From positions 3,526,501-3,590,500 of the forward strand of contig NZ_CP077683.1 of assembly GCF_019063845.1 (NCBI RefSeq): a stretch of 64,000 bases of DNA, read 5' to 3'. The translations under genes and the position numbers were made by a program. Under the pieces are notes generated by a model, which was not told where the DNA came from, did no database searches, and saw only the letters and a list, made by a program, of their open reading frames with translations. This document shows, in pieces, positions 16,798 through 25,629 of this stretch. The stretch comes from Geomonas subterranea (GTDB lineage Bacteria > Desulfobacterota > Desulfuromonadia > Geobacterales > Geobacteraceae). How positions within the stretch are numbered: the first letter of the stretch is position 1; each line of letters begins with the position of its first letter.

Positions 16798-18456
16798 TCA
16801 CAATATTATTGAAGCGACGTACTCGCCGGGGGCGATCTCGCCCCGCTCCAGGAGCTCCGCTCCCTCCTCCGCGATGCCGCGGAAGCCGGTGTCCCTCAGG
16901 TAGCGGACCACTTCGTCGCTATTACGGATCATCTCCAGGGCCTCCAGGAGGTCCTGGTCGAACCGGATCACGTCCAGGAGGTACTTCTTGCCGCGGTAGC
17001 CGGTCTGGTCGCAGGCCGGGCAGCCGGTGGGGCGGTAATACCCGCGGTCGCCGGCGGCCAGCCTGAGCGCCGCCAGTTCCTCGGGCGCCGGGGTGTAGCG
17101 CTCCTTGCACTCGGGGCACAAAAGCAGCGCGCAGCGGCTGGAAACCACCCCCCTGATGTGGGTCGGAATCAGGAAGTTCTTCTGGATCAGGTAAATGAGC
17201 TGCTTCAGCACCTCCGTCTTGCTCGCCAGCGACATCCCCGCCACCACAAGCTTGCCGCGCATGACCGCCTTGCTTGCCGCGATGAAGGTGGGGAGGTCGG
17301 TCACGTCCTCGATCACCAGGGTGTCCGGGTCGTGCTCGAGGGCCGTCCCGATGACCGCGGCGCTGTCGTCCACGCTGCAGCGGACGCTGGAAAGACGGGG
17401 GAAGCGGGTTCTGCCGCGCCCGAGCCGCTCACCGACCAGGAGCACGGTGCGGCCGGCATGATCGCAGGAATCGAGGAAGAGGTCGACGAGCCGGCTGCGC
17501 TCCTCGGCCGAACGCCCGGCGAAGAGGATCAGCCCCTCCTTAGCGGCGGTCAGGGTCCCAAGGTCGTCGCGCTGGCGCGGCGTGAGCCCCAGGTCGTCCA
17601 TGGTGTTCAGCTGGGGCGCGACGGCGTGCAGCCTGAGGGTCACGTAGTCGCCGCCGTCGCCAGCCATCAGGAGCGCCTGGAAGGGGATCTTCTTCCCCTG
17701 CCAGAGGAATTTCAGTATCCCGCTGGCCGCCCCCTCTCCCCCGGCGGGAAGATTGGCGAGGCGACGGATGCGCTCGGTCAGCCGGGCGTAGTGGGTGATG
17801 GCGATCCGGCCCATTTCGGCGCTCTTGTGGCCGCTGCGCGCCAGCACGCGCACCTGGTCCCCCATGGGCTGCAGGGCGATGCCGGTGAATTTCTTCTGCA
17901 CCACGCGCAGGAGCAGGTGGTTGAGGAGCGTGGCGCCGGTAAGGTCGGCGTTGGCCGCGGCGAGGACGTTGGCGCTGAAGTGCCCGGAGGAAAAGCCGAG
18001 TTCCGGCTGGGTGACGTCCGGCCCGTACAGGGTCTCGTGCATCTCCCGGATCTCGCGGATCAGCCCCACCGAGATGTTGATGTGGCAACCGGAGACGCGG
18101 GAAAGCTCCTCGATGGCCTCCTTGTTGAGCGGGTCGGCTATCGCCACCGAGAGCTCGCTGCCGGTGAGGACCACGGGGCAGAGGCTGTGGCGCCTGGCGA
18201 GGTCCCCCGGAACCTTCTCCACGGCGGCGGGGTCGATGTTTTCCTTCTTGAGCCGTACGTAGGGGATGTTCAGCTGGTTGGCGAGCGCCCAGTCGATGTC
18301 TTCCTGGGTGACCACCCCCATCCGGACCAGCGCCTCGCCGACCCGGCATCCCGAGACCTTCTGCGCCTCGAGGGCGGCCCTCAACTCATGTTCGGTGATG
18401 ATCTGGGATTTGAAGAGTACCTCACCGATGGACCCTTCCTTGACAAGCCCGTTCAT
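16798..18456 (-). CDS. PilB/GspE-family protein with degenerate ATPase motifs
   Basis: 552 residues. An MshEN-type N-terminal domain is well kept (IGEVLFKSQIITEHELRAAL, then CRVGEALVRMGVVTQEDIDWALANQLNIPYV); such domains bind c-di-GMP. The C-terminal half aligns with PilB/GspE and retains the zinc tetracysteine region (CPECK at ~445 and GCPACDQTGYRGKKYL). The nucleotide site does not survive: where GPTGSGKTT is expected (~residue 310) it has FAGRSAEERSRL, and Walker B is DPDTLVIEDVTD in place of DPDIILVGEIRD. It is therefore likely a non-hydrolysing paralogue, perhaps a c-di-GMP-responsive partner of the pilus motor. GGAGG lies before the ATG. pilT follows 12 bp downstream. Confidence 0.82.
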   Translation of the reverse strand: MNGLVKEGSIGEVLFKSQIITEHELRAALEAQKVSGCRVGEALVRMGVVTQEDIDWALANQLNIPYVRLKKENIDPAAVEKVPGDLARRHSLCPVVLTGSELSVAIADPLNKEAIEELSRVSGCHINISVGLIREIREMHETLYGPDVTQPELGFSSGHFSANVLAAANADLTGATLLNHLLLRVVQKKFTGIALQPMGDQVRVLARSGHKSAEMGRIAITHYARLTERIRRLANLPAGGEGAASGILKFLWQGKKIPFQALLMAGDGGDYVTLRLHAVAPQLNTMDDLGLTPRQRDDLGTLTAAKEGLILFAGRSAEERSRLVDLFLDSCDHAGRTVLLVGERLGRGRTRFPRLSSVRCSVDDSAAVIGTALEHDPDTLVIEDVTDLPTFIAASKAVMRGKLVVAGMSLASKTEVLKQLIYLIQKNFLIPTHIRGVVSSRCALLLCPECKERYTPAPEELAALRLAAGDRGYYRPTGCPACDQTGYRGKKYLLDVIRFDQDLLEALEMIRNSDEVVRYLRDTGFRGIAEEGAELLERGEIAPGEYVASIIL

Positions 18457-18521
18457 TGCATAACCTCCAGGATGCTGCAGATGGCGGTGCCAGGGGGAAA
18501 TGTACCCGAAAACAAATCAAT

Positions 18522-18708
18522 AGGCAATTGACAATGGAGCGGACAAATCAATTGACAATTGAGAATGGACAATTGACAATGGCCCGGACTCAGTCCTCAA
18601 CGCAGATCCCTTCCCGCTTATCTGTCAGCCGCGTTGCAAGTCACTGCCATCATTACAGATAAAGAACACACGTTGTCAATTGGCAATTCTGAATTGTCAA
18701 TTGAATAA
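18522..18708. repeat. CAATTGACAATT inverted repeat cluster
   Basis: Several copies of CAATTGACAATGG / ATTGACAATTGAGAATGGAC (18525-18582) face reversed copies (TTGTCAATTGGCAATTCTGA at 18674-18693, then ATTGTCAATTGAAT). This AT-rich element is unlike its GC-rich surroundings and occupies most of the intergenic space in front of the PP-loop gene. Confidence 0.8.
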
Positions 18709-18717
18709 GGAGTTTGC

Positions 18718-19722
18718 ATGCAAAGAAAAGCCATCGCCCTGCTTTCGGGCGGACTTGATTCTACCCTCGCCGTGAAGGTGCTCCTGGAACAGGGGATCGC
18801 CGTCGAGGCGCTCAACTTCACCTCCCCGTTTTGCACCTGCACCGGCAAGAACGCCGGCTGCAAGTCGGAGGCGGTACGGGTGGCCGAGGAATTCAAGATC
18901 CCCATCAAGGTGATGCACAAGGGCGCCGACTACCTGGAGATCATCAGGAACCCCAAGCACGGCCACGGCAAGGGGATGAACCCCTGCGTGGACTGCCGCA
19001 TCTACCTGCTGCGAAAGGCCAAGGAGTACATGGAGCAATCGGGCGCCGACTTCGTCATCACCGGCGAGGTGCTGGGGCAGCGTCCCATGAGCCAGCGCCG
19101 CGACACCCTGCGCATCATCGAGAGGGAGAGCGGGCTCGAGGGGCTCCTTTTGCGCCCGCTCTCGGCCAAGCACTTCAACCCCACCATCCCCGAGCAGCAG
19201 GGTTGGGTGGACCGCGAAAAACTCCTCTCCATCTCGGGGCGCTCCCGCAAGGAGCAGTTCGATCTGGCCGAGGAGCTGGACGTGAAGAACTACCCCTGCC
19301 CGGCCGGCGGCTGCCTGTTGACCGAGCTCTCCTTCGTCGGCAAGATCCGCGACGTCTTCGACCACTCGGACGAGCTGAACCTCAGGGACTTCAGGCTACT
19401 GAAGCTCGGCAGGCACTTCAGGATCGGCCGGCGCACCAAGGTGATCGTGGGGAGAAACGAGTCTGAAAACGAACTCCTGGAGCGGGCCATCCAGCCCGGT
19501 GAGGCGGCCCTGCGCTGGAAGGACGGCAAGAGCCCCCTGGCTGCCCTCATGGGGGAAAGCTCGCCGGAGCTCCTGGAGCGCGCCGCGCAGATCCTTTTGC
19601 GCTACACCAAGGCGGAGCCGGGGGCGGCGGCGACCATCGCCGTGACCTGCGGCGACACCGGGACCGAGTTCGGCACCACCAACTCCATGGACGAGGCGGC
19701 CGTGGAGAGCGTCCGGCTCTAG
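18718..19722 (+). CDS. PP-loop ATPase of the tRNA thiolation (MnmA/ThiI-like) type with NFACT-R-like C-terminus
   Basis: 334 residues. N-terminal PP-loop SGGLDST binds ATP and adenylates a substrate, as in tRNA thiouridylases. Cysteine motifs CTCTGKNAGC, NPCVDCR and CPAGGC are spaced like those of thiolases that hold an iron-sulfur cluster or carry persulfide. The C-terminal region (LNLRDFRLLKLGRHFRIG, TKVIVGRNESENE) resembles the NFACT-R/DUF814 RNA-binding fold. Together these point to tRNA 4- or 2-thiouridine formation, but the exact site cannot be told. AAGGAG precedes the ATG. The stop overlaps the convergent diguanylate cyclase stop in a shared CTAG at 19719-19722. Confidence 0.78.
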   Translation: MQRKAIALLSGGLDSTLAVKVLLEQGIAVEALNFTSPFCTCTGKNAGCKSEAVRVAEEFKIPIKVMHKGADYLEIIRNPKHGHGKGMNPCVDCRIYLLRKAKEYMEQSGADFVITGEVLGQRPMSQRRDTLRIIERESGLEGLLLRPLSAKHFNPTIPEQQGWVDREKLLSISGRSRKEQFDLAEELDVKNYPCPAGGCLLTELSFVGKIRDVFDHSDELNLRDFRLLKLGRHFRIGRRTKVIVGRNESENELLERAIQPGEAALRWKDGKSPLAALMGESSPELLERAAQILLRYTKAEPGAAATIAVTCGDTGTEFGTTNSMDEAAVESVRL

Positions 19723-22145
19723 ACGCCGCAGCAGGCTCCCTGCTCCGACTGGCTGATCCGGTACACGTTCTTCCCCTCCTGCTTGGCGCGGTACATGGCG
19801 CCGTCCGCGCAGCGCACGATGTCATCCAGGTTCTCGCTGCAGCTTGGATAGATGCAGATCCCGATACTCACACCGACACCTGCCTCCGCCCCTTCCACCT
19901 GGAAGGGGCGGTTGAAGGCCTCCAGTATCCTCTCCGCCACCACCGACGCGTCCTGCCGCTCCGCCATCTTGGTCAGGATGATGGTGAACTCGTCCCCCCC
20001 CATGCGCGCCACCATGTCGCAGGCGCGCACGCAGTCTTTCAGCCGCTGCCCCGCTTCCATGAGCACCGCGTCCCCCGCCGCATGGCCGAAACGGTCGTTG
20101 ATCTCCTTGAAGCAGTCCAGGTCGAGGTACATGAGCGCCATCGGGTGGCGGTAGCGCCTGGCCTCCGAGAGCGCGTGCGTCAGCCGGTCGAAGAAGAGCA
20201 CCCGGTTCGGGAGCGAGGTGAGCGAATCGTAGTGGGCCAGGGTCTCCAGCCGCGCCTTGGCCAGCTTGCGCTCCGTGATGTCACGGAAGATCACCTGCAG
20301 CGCCCGCTCGCCGCGGTAGACGAAGGGCCCCACCCCCAGCTCCACCTCGATGCTGGTCCGGTCGTTGCGCAAGAGCCGTTCCTCGATCCAGGGTGCGCTG
20401 CTCTCCCCCTGCTCCGCGTAGGCCGCCTGCTCCAGGAACAGCTCCGCCGAATCCCTCTCGATGAACTCCAGCATTTCCCGTCCCATGAGCTGGTCCGGCG
20501 ACTGGCACCCCAGCAATTCGCTGCCGGCGGGGTTGATGAAGACGAAGCGACGCCCGACCAGGATGGCGATGCCGTCCAGCGACAGCTCCACCAGGCGCCG
20601 GAAGCGTTCCTCGCTCTCTCCGATGGCCGCCACCATGTTGGTGAGGCGCTCTTCGGTCTTCGCCTTTACGGTCACGTCCTGCAGGGTCTCTATGGCGGCC
20701 ACCACGTTTCCCTCGCCGTCCCTGACCGGGGCCGCGTCGAAACAGAGGTAGCGCTGCTTCCCCTTGAGCGTGTACCACGCCTCGGCGCGCAGCCCCTTGG
20801 GGATCAACTCCGAGTCCGCGTAGCAGTCGTACAGGTCCGCCATCTCCTGCAGCGTGCCGTCCACCACGACGTCGGCCAGCACCCGGCGCTTTTCCGGGTA
20901 GAAGGCGCGCCACGCCTCCGCCTTTCCCACCAGGCTCTCGGCGGTGATGCCGGTCAGCTCCTCGATCGCCTTGTTCCAGATGATGACCCGGTGCCCGGCG
21001 TCGATCACGAAGCAGGGGAGCGCGCAGTGCTGCAGCAGTTGCACGGCGAAGCTCTTCTCCCGTTCCAGCAGGCGCCGCTGGCTGGAAAGCTCCAGCATCA
21101 TCGTGTTGAAGGCCCGCACCAGCTCGCCGATCTCGTCCTGGCTTGGCAGCGGCATCGGTTCGAAGGAGGCCCCCTCACCCATGCTGCGCACCCTCGCCGC
21201 GAAGGTGAGAAGCGGCGTGGTCAGGCGGCCGGCGAAGATCCAGACGAAGAGCAGGGCGACGGGAAGGAGCGCGCAAAGGCTGTACAGCACCAGCGTGCGG
21301 GCCCGGTAGATCGGCTCGTACGCCTCCGAGAGCGGACGCTCCGCCGCGAGGATCCACCTGGTGGAATTGAGCTTCTTGAAGGAATAGATGCCGGGTACGC
21401 CGGAGGGGCCGGTCATCTCCCCGCTTCCCTCGTAGCCGCCGATGACCCGGTCCAGCAGCTCGATCGTTCCCTGGGGGGGGAGCGGGATGGCGAGCCGGTC
21501 CCGGTTCGGGTGCACGATCATGTGCCGCTGGTCGTTGAAGAGAAAGAAGTTGCCGCCGTCGCCGACCTTGAGGCGCCCCACCCGGCTCAGGAAGTTTTCC
21601 TCCGCGAGCTCCACCCTCCCCCCCAGCACGCCGATCAGTTTGCCGTCGAAGCCCAGTACCGGAGCGGTGAAGACCACGAGGAGTCTCCCCCGCGCCGAGA
21701 TCAGCGGCTCGGATATGTACGGTTTCCCGGAGCCGATCGTGCGGGTGATGTATTCGCGGCTGGAGAAATCCTTGCCGATGAAGAGGGACTGGCCGGGGGC
21801 GGAAGCGAGCAGGATCCCCTTGGGGGAATAGAACCCGGTACCGTCACTGAAGACCTGGTGCAGGTCGAGGCGGGAGTCGAGAAAGTGCTGCAGGCGCTGT
21901 GGATCGGCCGCGAGGGAGGGGGGGATGCTCAAAGCCACCGCGACCAGTTCCCGCTGCGCCGAGGCGATGCGGTCGTCCAGGTCCGAGGCCATGGCGCTGA
22001 CCACAGAATACTGGCGGCTGGCGATGCTGGCCTTGAACTCCTTGATGAAGAACATGAGACCGAGTCCGGCGACTCCGGTGCTCACTATTCCGATCACGAG
22101 AAAGACCACCAGCGCCAGTTTTATTTTCAGGCTGAACCTGGGCAT
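19719..22145 (-). CDS. Membrane diguanylate cyclase: Cache-HAMP-PAS-PAS-GGDEF
   Basis: 808 residues. Membrane helix 1 at ~8-32, a periplasmic double-Cache-type sensor to ~280 (SREYITRTIGSGKPYISEPL is typical), helix 2 at ~287-307, HAMP to ~360, a PAS domain at ~375-490, a second at ~515-625, then GGDEF. The active-site motif is intact (RMGGDEFTIIL, ~residue 712), and RACD five residues before it is a canonical RxxD product-inhibition site. It makes c-di-GMP from two GTP. It starts 12 bp after the frameshifted REC-HD-GYP gene, so one transcript would carry both the making and the breaking enzyme. No strong ribosome site; coupling to the upstream stop is likely. Confidence 0.92.
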   Translation of the reverse strand: MPRFSLKIKLALVVFLVIGIVSTGVAGLGLMFFIKEFKASIASRQYSVVSAMASDLDDRIASAQRELVAVALSIPPSLAADPQRLQHFLDSRLDLHQVFSDGTGFYSPKGILLASAPGQSLFIGKDFSSREYITRTIGSGKPYISEPLISARGRLLVVFTAPVLGFDGKLIGVLGGRVELAEENFLSRVGRLKVGDGGNFFLFNDQRHMIVHPNRDRLAIPLPPQGTIELLDRVIGGYEGSGEMTGPSGVPGIYSFKKLNSTRWILAAERPLSEAYEPIYRARTLVLYSLCALLPVALLFVWIFAGRLTTPLLTFAARVRSMGEGASFEPMPLPSQDEIGELVRAFNTMMLELSSQRRLLEREKSFAVQLLQHCALPCFVIDAGHRVIIWNKAIEELTGITAESLVGKAEAWRAFYPEKRRVLADVVVDGTLQEMADLYDCYADSELIPKGLRAEAWYTLKGKQRYLCFDAAPVRDGEGNVVAAIETLQDVTVKAKTEERLTNMVAAIGESEERFRRLVELSLDGIAILVGRRFVFINPAGSELLGCQSPDQLMGREMLEFIERDSAELFLEQAAYAEQGESSAPWIEERLLRNDRTSIEVELGVGPFVYRGERALQVIFRDITERKLAKARLETLAHYDSLTSLPNRVLFFDRLTHALSEARRYRHPMALMYLDLDCFKEINDRFGHAAGDAVLMEAGQRLKDCVRACDMVARMGGDEFTIILTKMAERQDASVVAERILEAFNRPFQVEGAEAGVGVSIGICIYPSCSENLDDIVRCADGAMYRAKQEGKNVYRISQSEQGACCGV

Positions 22146-22157
22146 CGCTTGTCGGTG

Positions 22158-23230
22158 TTAGTCGTTGTGGGTGGCGTAGATGGTCTCGAAATCGGTGGCC
22201 ACCGCCTGGAATGCCTCCAAAACCCGTGGGTCGAAATGATGGGGCATGGTCCTGCCATCCCCCTTGGTGATGATCTCCAGGGTCCTCTCATGATCCAGCG
22301 CGGGTTTGTAGACCCGCTTGCTTCTCAGGGCGTCGTACTGGTCCACCAGCATGACGATGCGCCCTTCCATGGGGTCGCCTCCCCCACCAGCCCTCGAGGG
22401 TATCCGCCGCCGTCCCAGCGCTCATGATGCGTGTTGGCGATGGACGCCGCCATCTGCAGCACCAGGTGGTTGGAACCGGCGAGGATCTTCCCCCCGATGG
22501 TGGTGTGGCTCTTCATGATGCCGAATTCCTCCGCTGTGAGCGGCCCCGCCTTCAGGAGGATGGCGTCGGGGATGCCGATCTTGCCGACGTCGTGCATCGG
22601 CGAGGCCATGGCGATGCCGTCTACGAACTCGCGCGACATGCCGAGCTGCTCGGCCAGCCGCTTGGCGTAGAGGCCGATGCGGGAGATGTGCTTGCCGGTA
22701 TCCTCGTCCCTCAACTCGGCCGCGGCGGTCAGCCTCTCGATGGTCTCCCGGCTCATGCTGCGCATCTGCACCAGCGCCTCGCCCAGCTCCCGGGTCCGGT
22801 CCAGCACCTGGCGCTCCAGTTCCGCCTTGTAGTTCTTCTCCACCAGCAAAAGCCTCTGGTAGTTGATCCCCTTTTCCACCGCATAGATCAGGTAGGGTGT
22901 CTTGAAAGGCTTGATGATGAAGTCGAAGGCCCCCTTCTTGATGGCCGACACCGCCATCTCCAGTTCCGCGTACGCCGTCATCAGGATGACGGGGATGTCG
23001 CGGTCGAACTCGTGGATCTGCTCCAAAAGCTCGATGCCGGACATCTGCGGCATGTTCACATCGGTGAGAACCACGTCAGGAGGTGACTGGCGCAAGACCT
23101 CCAGGGCATCCATGCCGTTTGAGAAAGGATGCACCTCGAAGCCGCTCACAGAGAGGAGCAACGCCACGCTTTCCAAGACATAAGGGTCGTCGTCCACGAG
23201 GATGACGCGGCCAGATATGGCTGTTTCCAT
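22158..23230 (-). pseudogene. Response regulator REC-HD-GYP phosphodiesterase, frameshifted
   Basis: Two overlapping frames together encode one protein. Frame one (from ATG 23230, GGAG upstream) has a REC domain with phospho-aspartate in PDVVLTDVNMPQM and TAY...KPF, a coiled linker, and most of HD-GYP: MHDVGKIGIPD and [20 protein letters not shown]. It then shifts to a short nonsense tail. Frame two resumes with [23 protein letters not shown], exactly what should follow, and runs to 22158. One base is missing near the run of four G residues at 22371-22374. This is either a sequencing error or a real mutation that removes the last ~70 residues. HD-GYP proteins hydrolyse c-di-GMP; the gene precedes the diguanylate cyclase. 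Confidence 0.88.
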
Positions 23231-23350
23231 CACACTTCTCCAGTAGCTTGGGACGTTGATTCGTCTTCTAAGTAGGTTTCGGCAGATTTAATGGGAACTT
23301 GAGGGGGAGAATTTTAAGATAAGTCTAAGCAGGGTGGTGGGAAAGGGTTG

Positions 23351-23386
23351 GCGGTGGGAGCGGTGGGAGCGGTGGGAGCGGTGGGG
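23351..23386. repeat. Four copies of a 9-bp tandem repeat
   Basis: GCGGTGGGA occurs three times exactly, then GCGGTGGGG. It lies in the 237-bp gap between mtgA and the REC-HD-GYP gene, which has no gene. Confidence 0.85.
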
Positions 23387-23427
23387 GGATGGAGTCGGAT
23401 GGGGTTGGAGGAATTCATGGGGAAGCC

Positions 23428-23464
23428 GGGGCGGCTCCCTCCCCGGAGGGGGAGGGGTAACCGC
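23428..23464. repeat. GC-rich palindromic repeat, short form
   Basis: GGCTCCCTCCCCGGAGGGGGAGGGGTAACC: a CCCTCCCC / GGGGGAGGG palindrome of the dispersed intergenic family, directly after the mtgA stop codon. Confidence 0.65.
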
Positions 23465-23470
23465 CGGCGG

Positions 23471-24439
23471 CTATGGGTTTTGTTGCGAGGGGGCCCCTTC
23501 CTTCGCCGGGGCCGTCTCCTGCGGCTTCTCCGGCGCAGGCTCGGTAACGCCCGGGGCCTGCTCGGCCGGTGCACCGGCGGGCTCGACCGCCCCCTTCTCC
23601 GGCTCCGGGGTAAGCCCTTGCGGGACGGTCGCGCTGGTGCGGTTGGCCATGACCTCGACCTGCTTGATGCTCTCGTCGACCTTCCTCTGCATCCGTCCGA
23701 TGTTGGGCATCTCCGCCAGCGCCGCCTGGTACTCGCCGGAGGAGAGCACCCCCTTGTTGGCCAGAAGCCTCAGGATCATGTTGGAACGCTTGAGCACCTT
23801 GTCCAGGTTCTTGTACGGGTTGTAAGCGACGCGCGGCCCCGGGAGCATGGCGGCCAGGAAGGCGCATTCGCGCGGGGTGAGCGCGGCCGGGGACTTGCCG
23901 AAGTAGTAGCGCGCTCCGTGACCGATGCCATGCACCATGGGGCCCAGCTCGATCACGTTCAGGTAGAGCTCGATGATGCGCCCCTTGGTGAGCTCCTGCT
24001 CCATCCGCTTGGCCAGGTAGAGCTCCTTCGCCTTGCGGGTCAGCGTCTTCTCCCGTGACAGGAACAGGTTCTTGGCCACCTGCTGGGTGATGGTGGAGGC
24101 GCCGCGGGCGAAACTCTGCTTCTCCAGGTCGTACCTGATCGCCTCCTTGATCGCCTTCACGTCGATCCCCTCGTGCTTGTAGAAGGAAGCGTCCTCAGCG
24201 AGGATCACCGCCCACTTCATCTCGGAAGGGATCTGCGAGAGGGGCGCCCAGTAACGGTTCTTGGGGCCGACCACCAGCGGGTGGTAATTCCCCTGCCAGT
24301 CCTTGACCTGGATGGTCATGTTGGTCTTCTTGTCCTTGAGCGCGGTGACCGGCGGCAGGAAAAAGAGCGAGACGACGACATAGACGGCGTACACGGCGCA
24401 GAGAGCGGCGCCCCAGAGGAGGTATTTCTTCCATTTCAT
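23471..24439 (-). CDS. mtgA: Monofunctional peptidoglycan glycosyltransferase
   Basis: 322 residues. One N-terminal membrane helix (~5-28), then a single GT51 domain with no penicillin-binding part: EDASFYKHEG with the catalytic glutamate, GASTITQQVAKNLFLS, KELYLAKRMEQELTKGRIIELYLN, and GARYYFGKSP. It polymerises lipid II into glycan strands at the outer face of the inner membrane. After residue ~245 comes a Pro/Glu/Ala-rich tail of about 45 residues (PEPEKGAVEPAGAPAEQAP), which is longer than usual. AAGGAA lies before the ATG. A GC-rich repeat separates it from pdxA, and a palindromic repeat abuts its stop. Confidence 0.92.
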   Translation of the reverse strand: MKWKKYLLWGAALCAVYAVYVVVSLFFLPPVTALKDKKTNMTIQVKDWQGNYHPLVVGPKNRYWAPLSQIPSEMKWAVILAEDASFYKHEGIDVKAIKEAIRYDLEKQSFARGASTITQQVAKNLFLSREKTLTRKAKELYLAKRMEQELTKGRIIELYLNVIELGPMVHGIGHGARYYFGKSPAALTPRECAFLAAMLPGPRVAYNPYKNLDKVLKRSNMILRLLANKGVLSSGEYQAALAEMPNIGRMQRKVDESIKQVEVMANRTSATVPQGLTPEPEKGAVEPAGAPAEQAPGVTEPAPEKPQETAPAKEGAPSQQNP

Positions 24440-24490
24440 GATCGAGCAGTTTCCTTTGTTGAGCAGATAGGACCTTCTGCCTGGTGGTCC

Positions 24491-24592
24491 AAGATCCCCT
24501 CTCCCTATGGGAGAGGGTCAGGGTGAGGGGGAAGCCAGCTAATCCCCTCACCCGCCCTTCGGGCACCCTCTCCCGGAGGGAGAGGGATCTTG
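24491..24592. repeat. Large GC-rich inverted repeat overlapping the pdxA 3' end
   Basis: The left arm from AAGATCCCCTCTCCC (24491-24530) mirrors the right arm ending GGGAGAGGGATCTT (24544-24592). The right arm carries the standard family core CCTCACCCGCCCTTCGGGCA. It encodes the last ~15 residues and stop codon of pdxA. Confidence 0.88.
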
Positions 24593-25600
24593 TGGCCCAG
24601 CATGCGTGACCGCTTGCGCCATCTGCGCGGCCATGACAAGGGCGGCCTTCATGCTGGCGGGACTGGCCTTGCCGGTCCCGGCCAAGTCGTAGGCGGTGCC
24701 GTGGTCCACCGAGGTGCGGATGATGGGGAGGCCGAGGGTGACGTTCACCCCGTCGTCGAAGTGCAAGAGCTTGAGCGGGATGAGCCCCTGGTCGTGGTAC
24801 ATGCAGACCACGGCGTCGTACCCTCCCTGCGCGGCGAAGTGGAACAGGGTGTCGGCGGAGAGCGGTCCCACCGCGTCTATCCCCTCTTCCCGCGCCGCGG
24901 CCACCGCCGGGGCGATGATGCGAGTCTCCTCGTCGCCGAACATCCCCCCCTCGCCGCAGTGCGGATTGAGCGCCAGCACGGCCAGGCGCGGCGTCTTGCA
25001 GAACCAGCGGGAGAGCGAGTCGTGGGTGATCCTGATGGTGGAGAGAACCCGGTCGAAGGTCACCAGTTCGGGAACGCGGGAAAGTGCCTCGTGGATGGTG
25101 ACCAGGGTGACCCTGAGCCGGTCGCCGGCCAGCATCATCACCACCTCGTGCCCGCCGGTCAGCTCCGCCAGGAGTTCGGTGTGCCCCGGGAACTGGTGTC
25201 CGGCGCTGTTCAGCGACTCCTTGTTGATGGGGGCGGTGGCCATGGCCGCCACCGTGCCGTCCATGCAGAGGCCCGCCGCCGTGCAGATGTAGCGGTAGCA
25301 GGCATCGCCCCCGGCGGGGGTGGGGCGGCCGTAGAGCATCTGGTCGGGCTGGAGGGCGGAGAGTTCGCGCAGGTAGATGGTTCCCGGTGCCGGGTCCACC
25401 GGGGGGACCAGGTCGGGGGCCGAGACGATGGAGAGCTGCGCACCCGCCACGGCTATGCCGCGCTCGATGGCGACGCGGTCGCCCAAGACGAGCGGCCGGC
25501 AGATCCCAGTGACGGCGGGATCGGCCAGAGCGGCGGCGATGATCTCCGGTCCGATGCCGGAAGGATCGCCCATGGTGACGGCGATGATCGGTTTTTCCAA
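24548..25600 (-). CDS. pdxA: 4-hydroxythreonine-4-phosphate dehydrogenase
   Basis: 350 residues. It oxidises 4-phosphohydroxy-L-threonine with NAD in the DXP-dependent pyridoxal phosphate pathway; cytoplasmic dimer with a bound divalent metal. Family motifs: N-terminal VTMGDPSGIGPEI, TAPINKE, the metal-binding histidines in HTELLAELT, LNPHCGEGG and MYHDQGLIPLKL, and the C-terminal LPIIRTSVDHGTAYDLAGTG. The start is TTG at 25600 (AAAGGAG upstream); no ATG fits. Normal length is ~330; the extra C-terminal residues PQDPSPSGRGCPKGG are translated from the inverted repeat that has entered the 3' end. Confidence 0.93.
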   Translation of the reverse strand: MEKPIIAVTMGDPSGIGPEIIAAALADPAVTGICRPLVLGDRVAIERGIAVAGAQLSIVSAPDLVPPVDPAPGTIYLRELSALQPDQMLYGRPTPAGGDACYRYICTAAGLCMDGTVAAMATAPINKESLNSAGHQFPGHTELLAELTGGHEVVMMLAGDRLRVTLVTIHEALSRVPELVTFDRVLSTIRITHDSLSRWFCKTPRLAVLALNPHCGEGGMFGDEETRIIAPAVAAAREEGIDAVGPLSADTLFHFAAQGGYDAVVCMYHDQGLIPLKLLHFDDGVNVTLGLPIIRTSVDHGTAYDLAGTGKASPASMKAALVMAAQMAQAVTHAGPQDPSPSGRGCPKGG

Positions 25601-25629
25601 ATCGTTCTCCTTTCACGGCGGCGGGCAGG

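Noticed and set aside
22340-22400. Programmed ribosomal frameshift in the REC-HD-GYP gene
   Set aside because: No slippery heptamer plus downstream structure is visible and HD-GYP proteins are not known to use recoding; a homopolymer deletion is simpler.
20082-22427. Long plus-strand open frame opposite the diguanylate cyclase
   Set aside because: Antisense shadow of high-GC coding DNA; no recognisable domain, while the minus strand has Cache, PAS and GGDEF.
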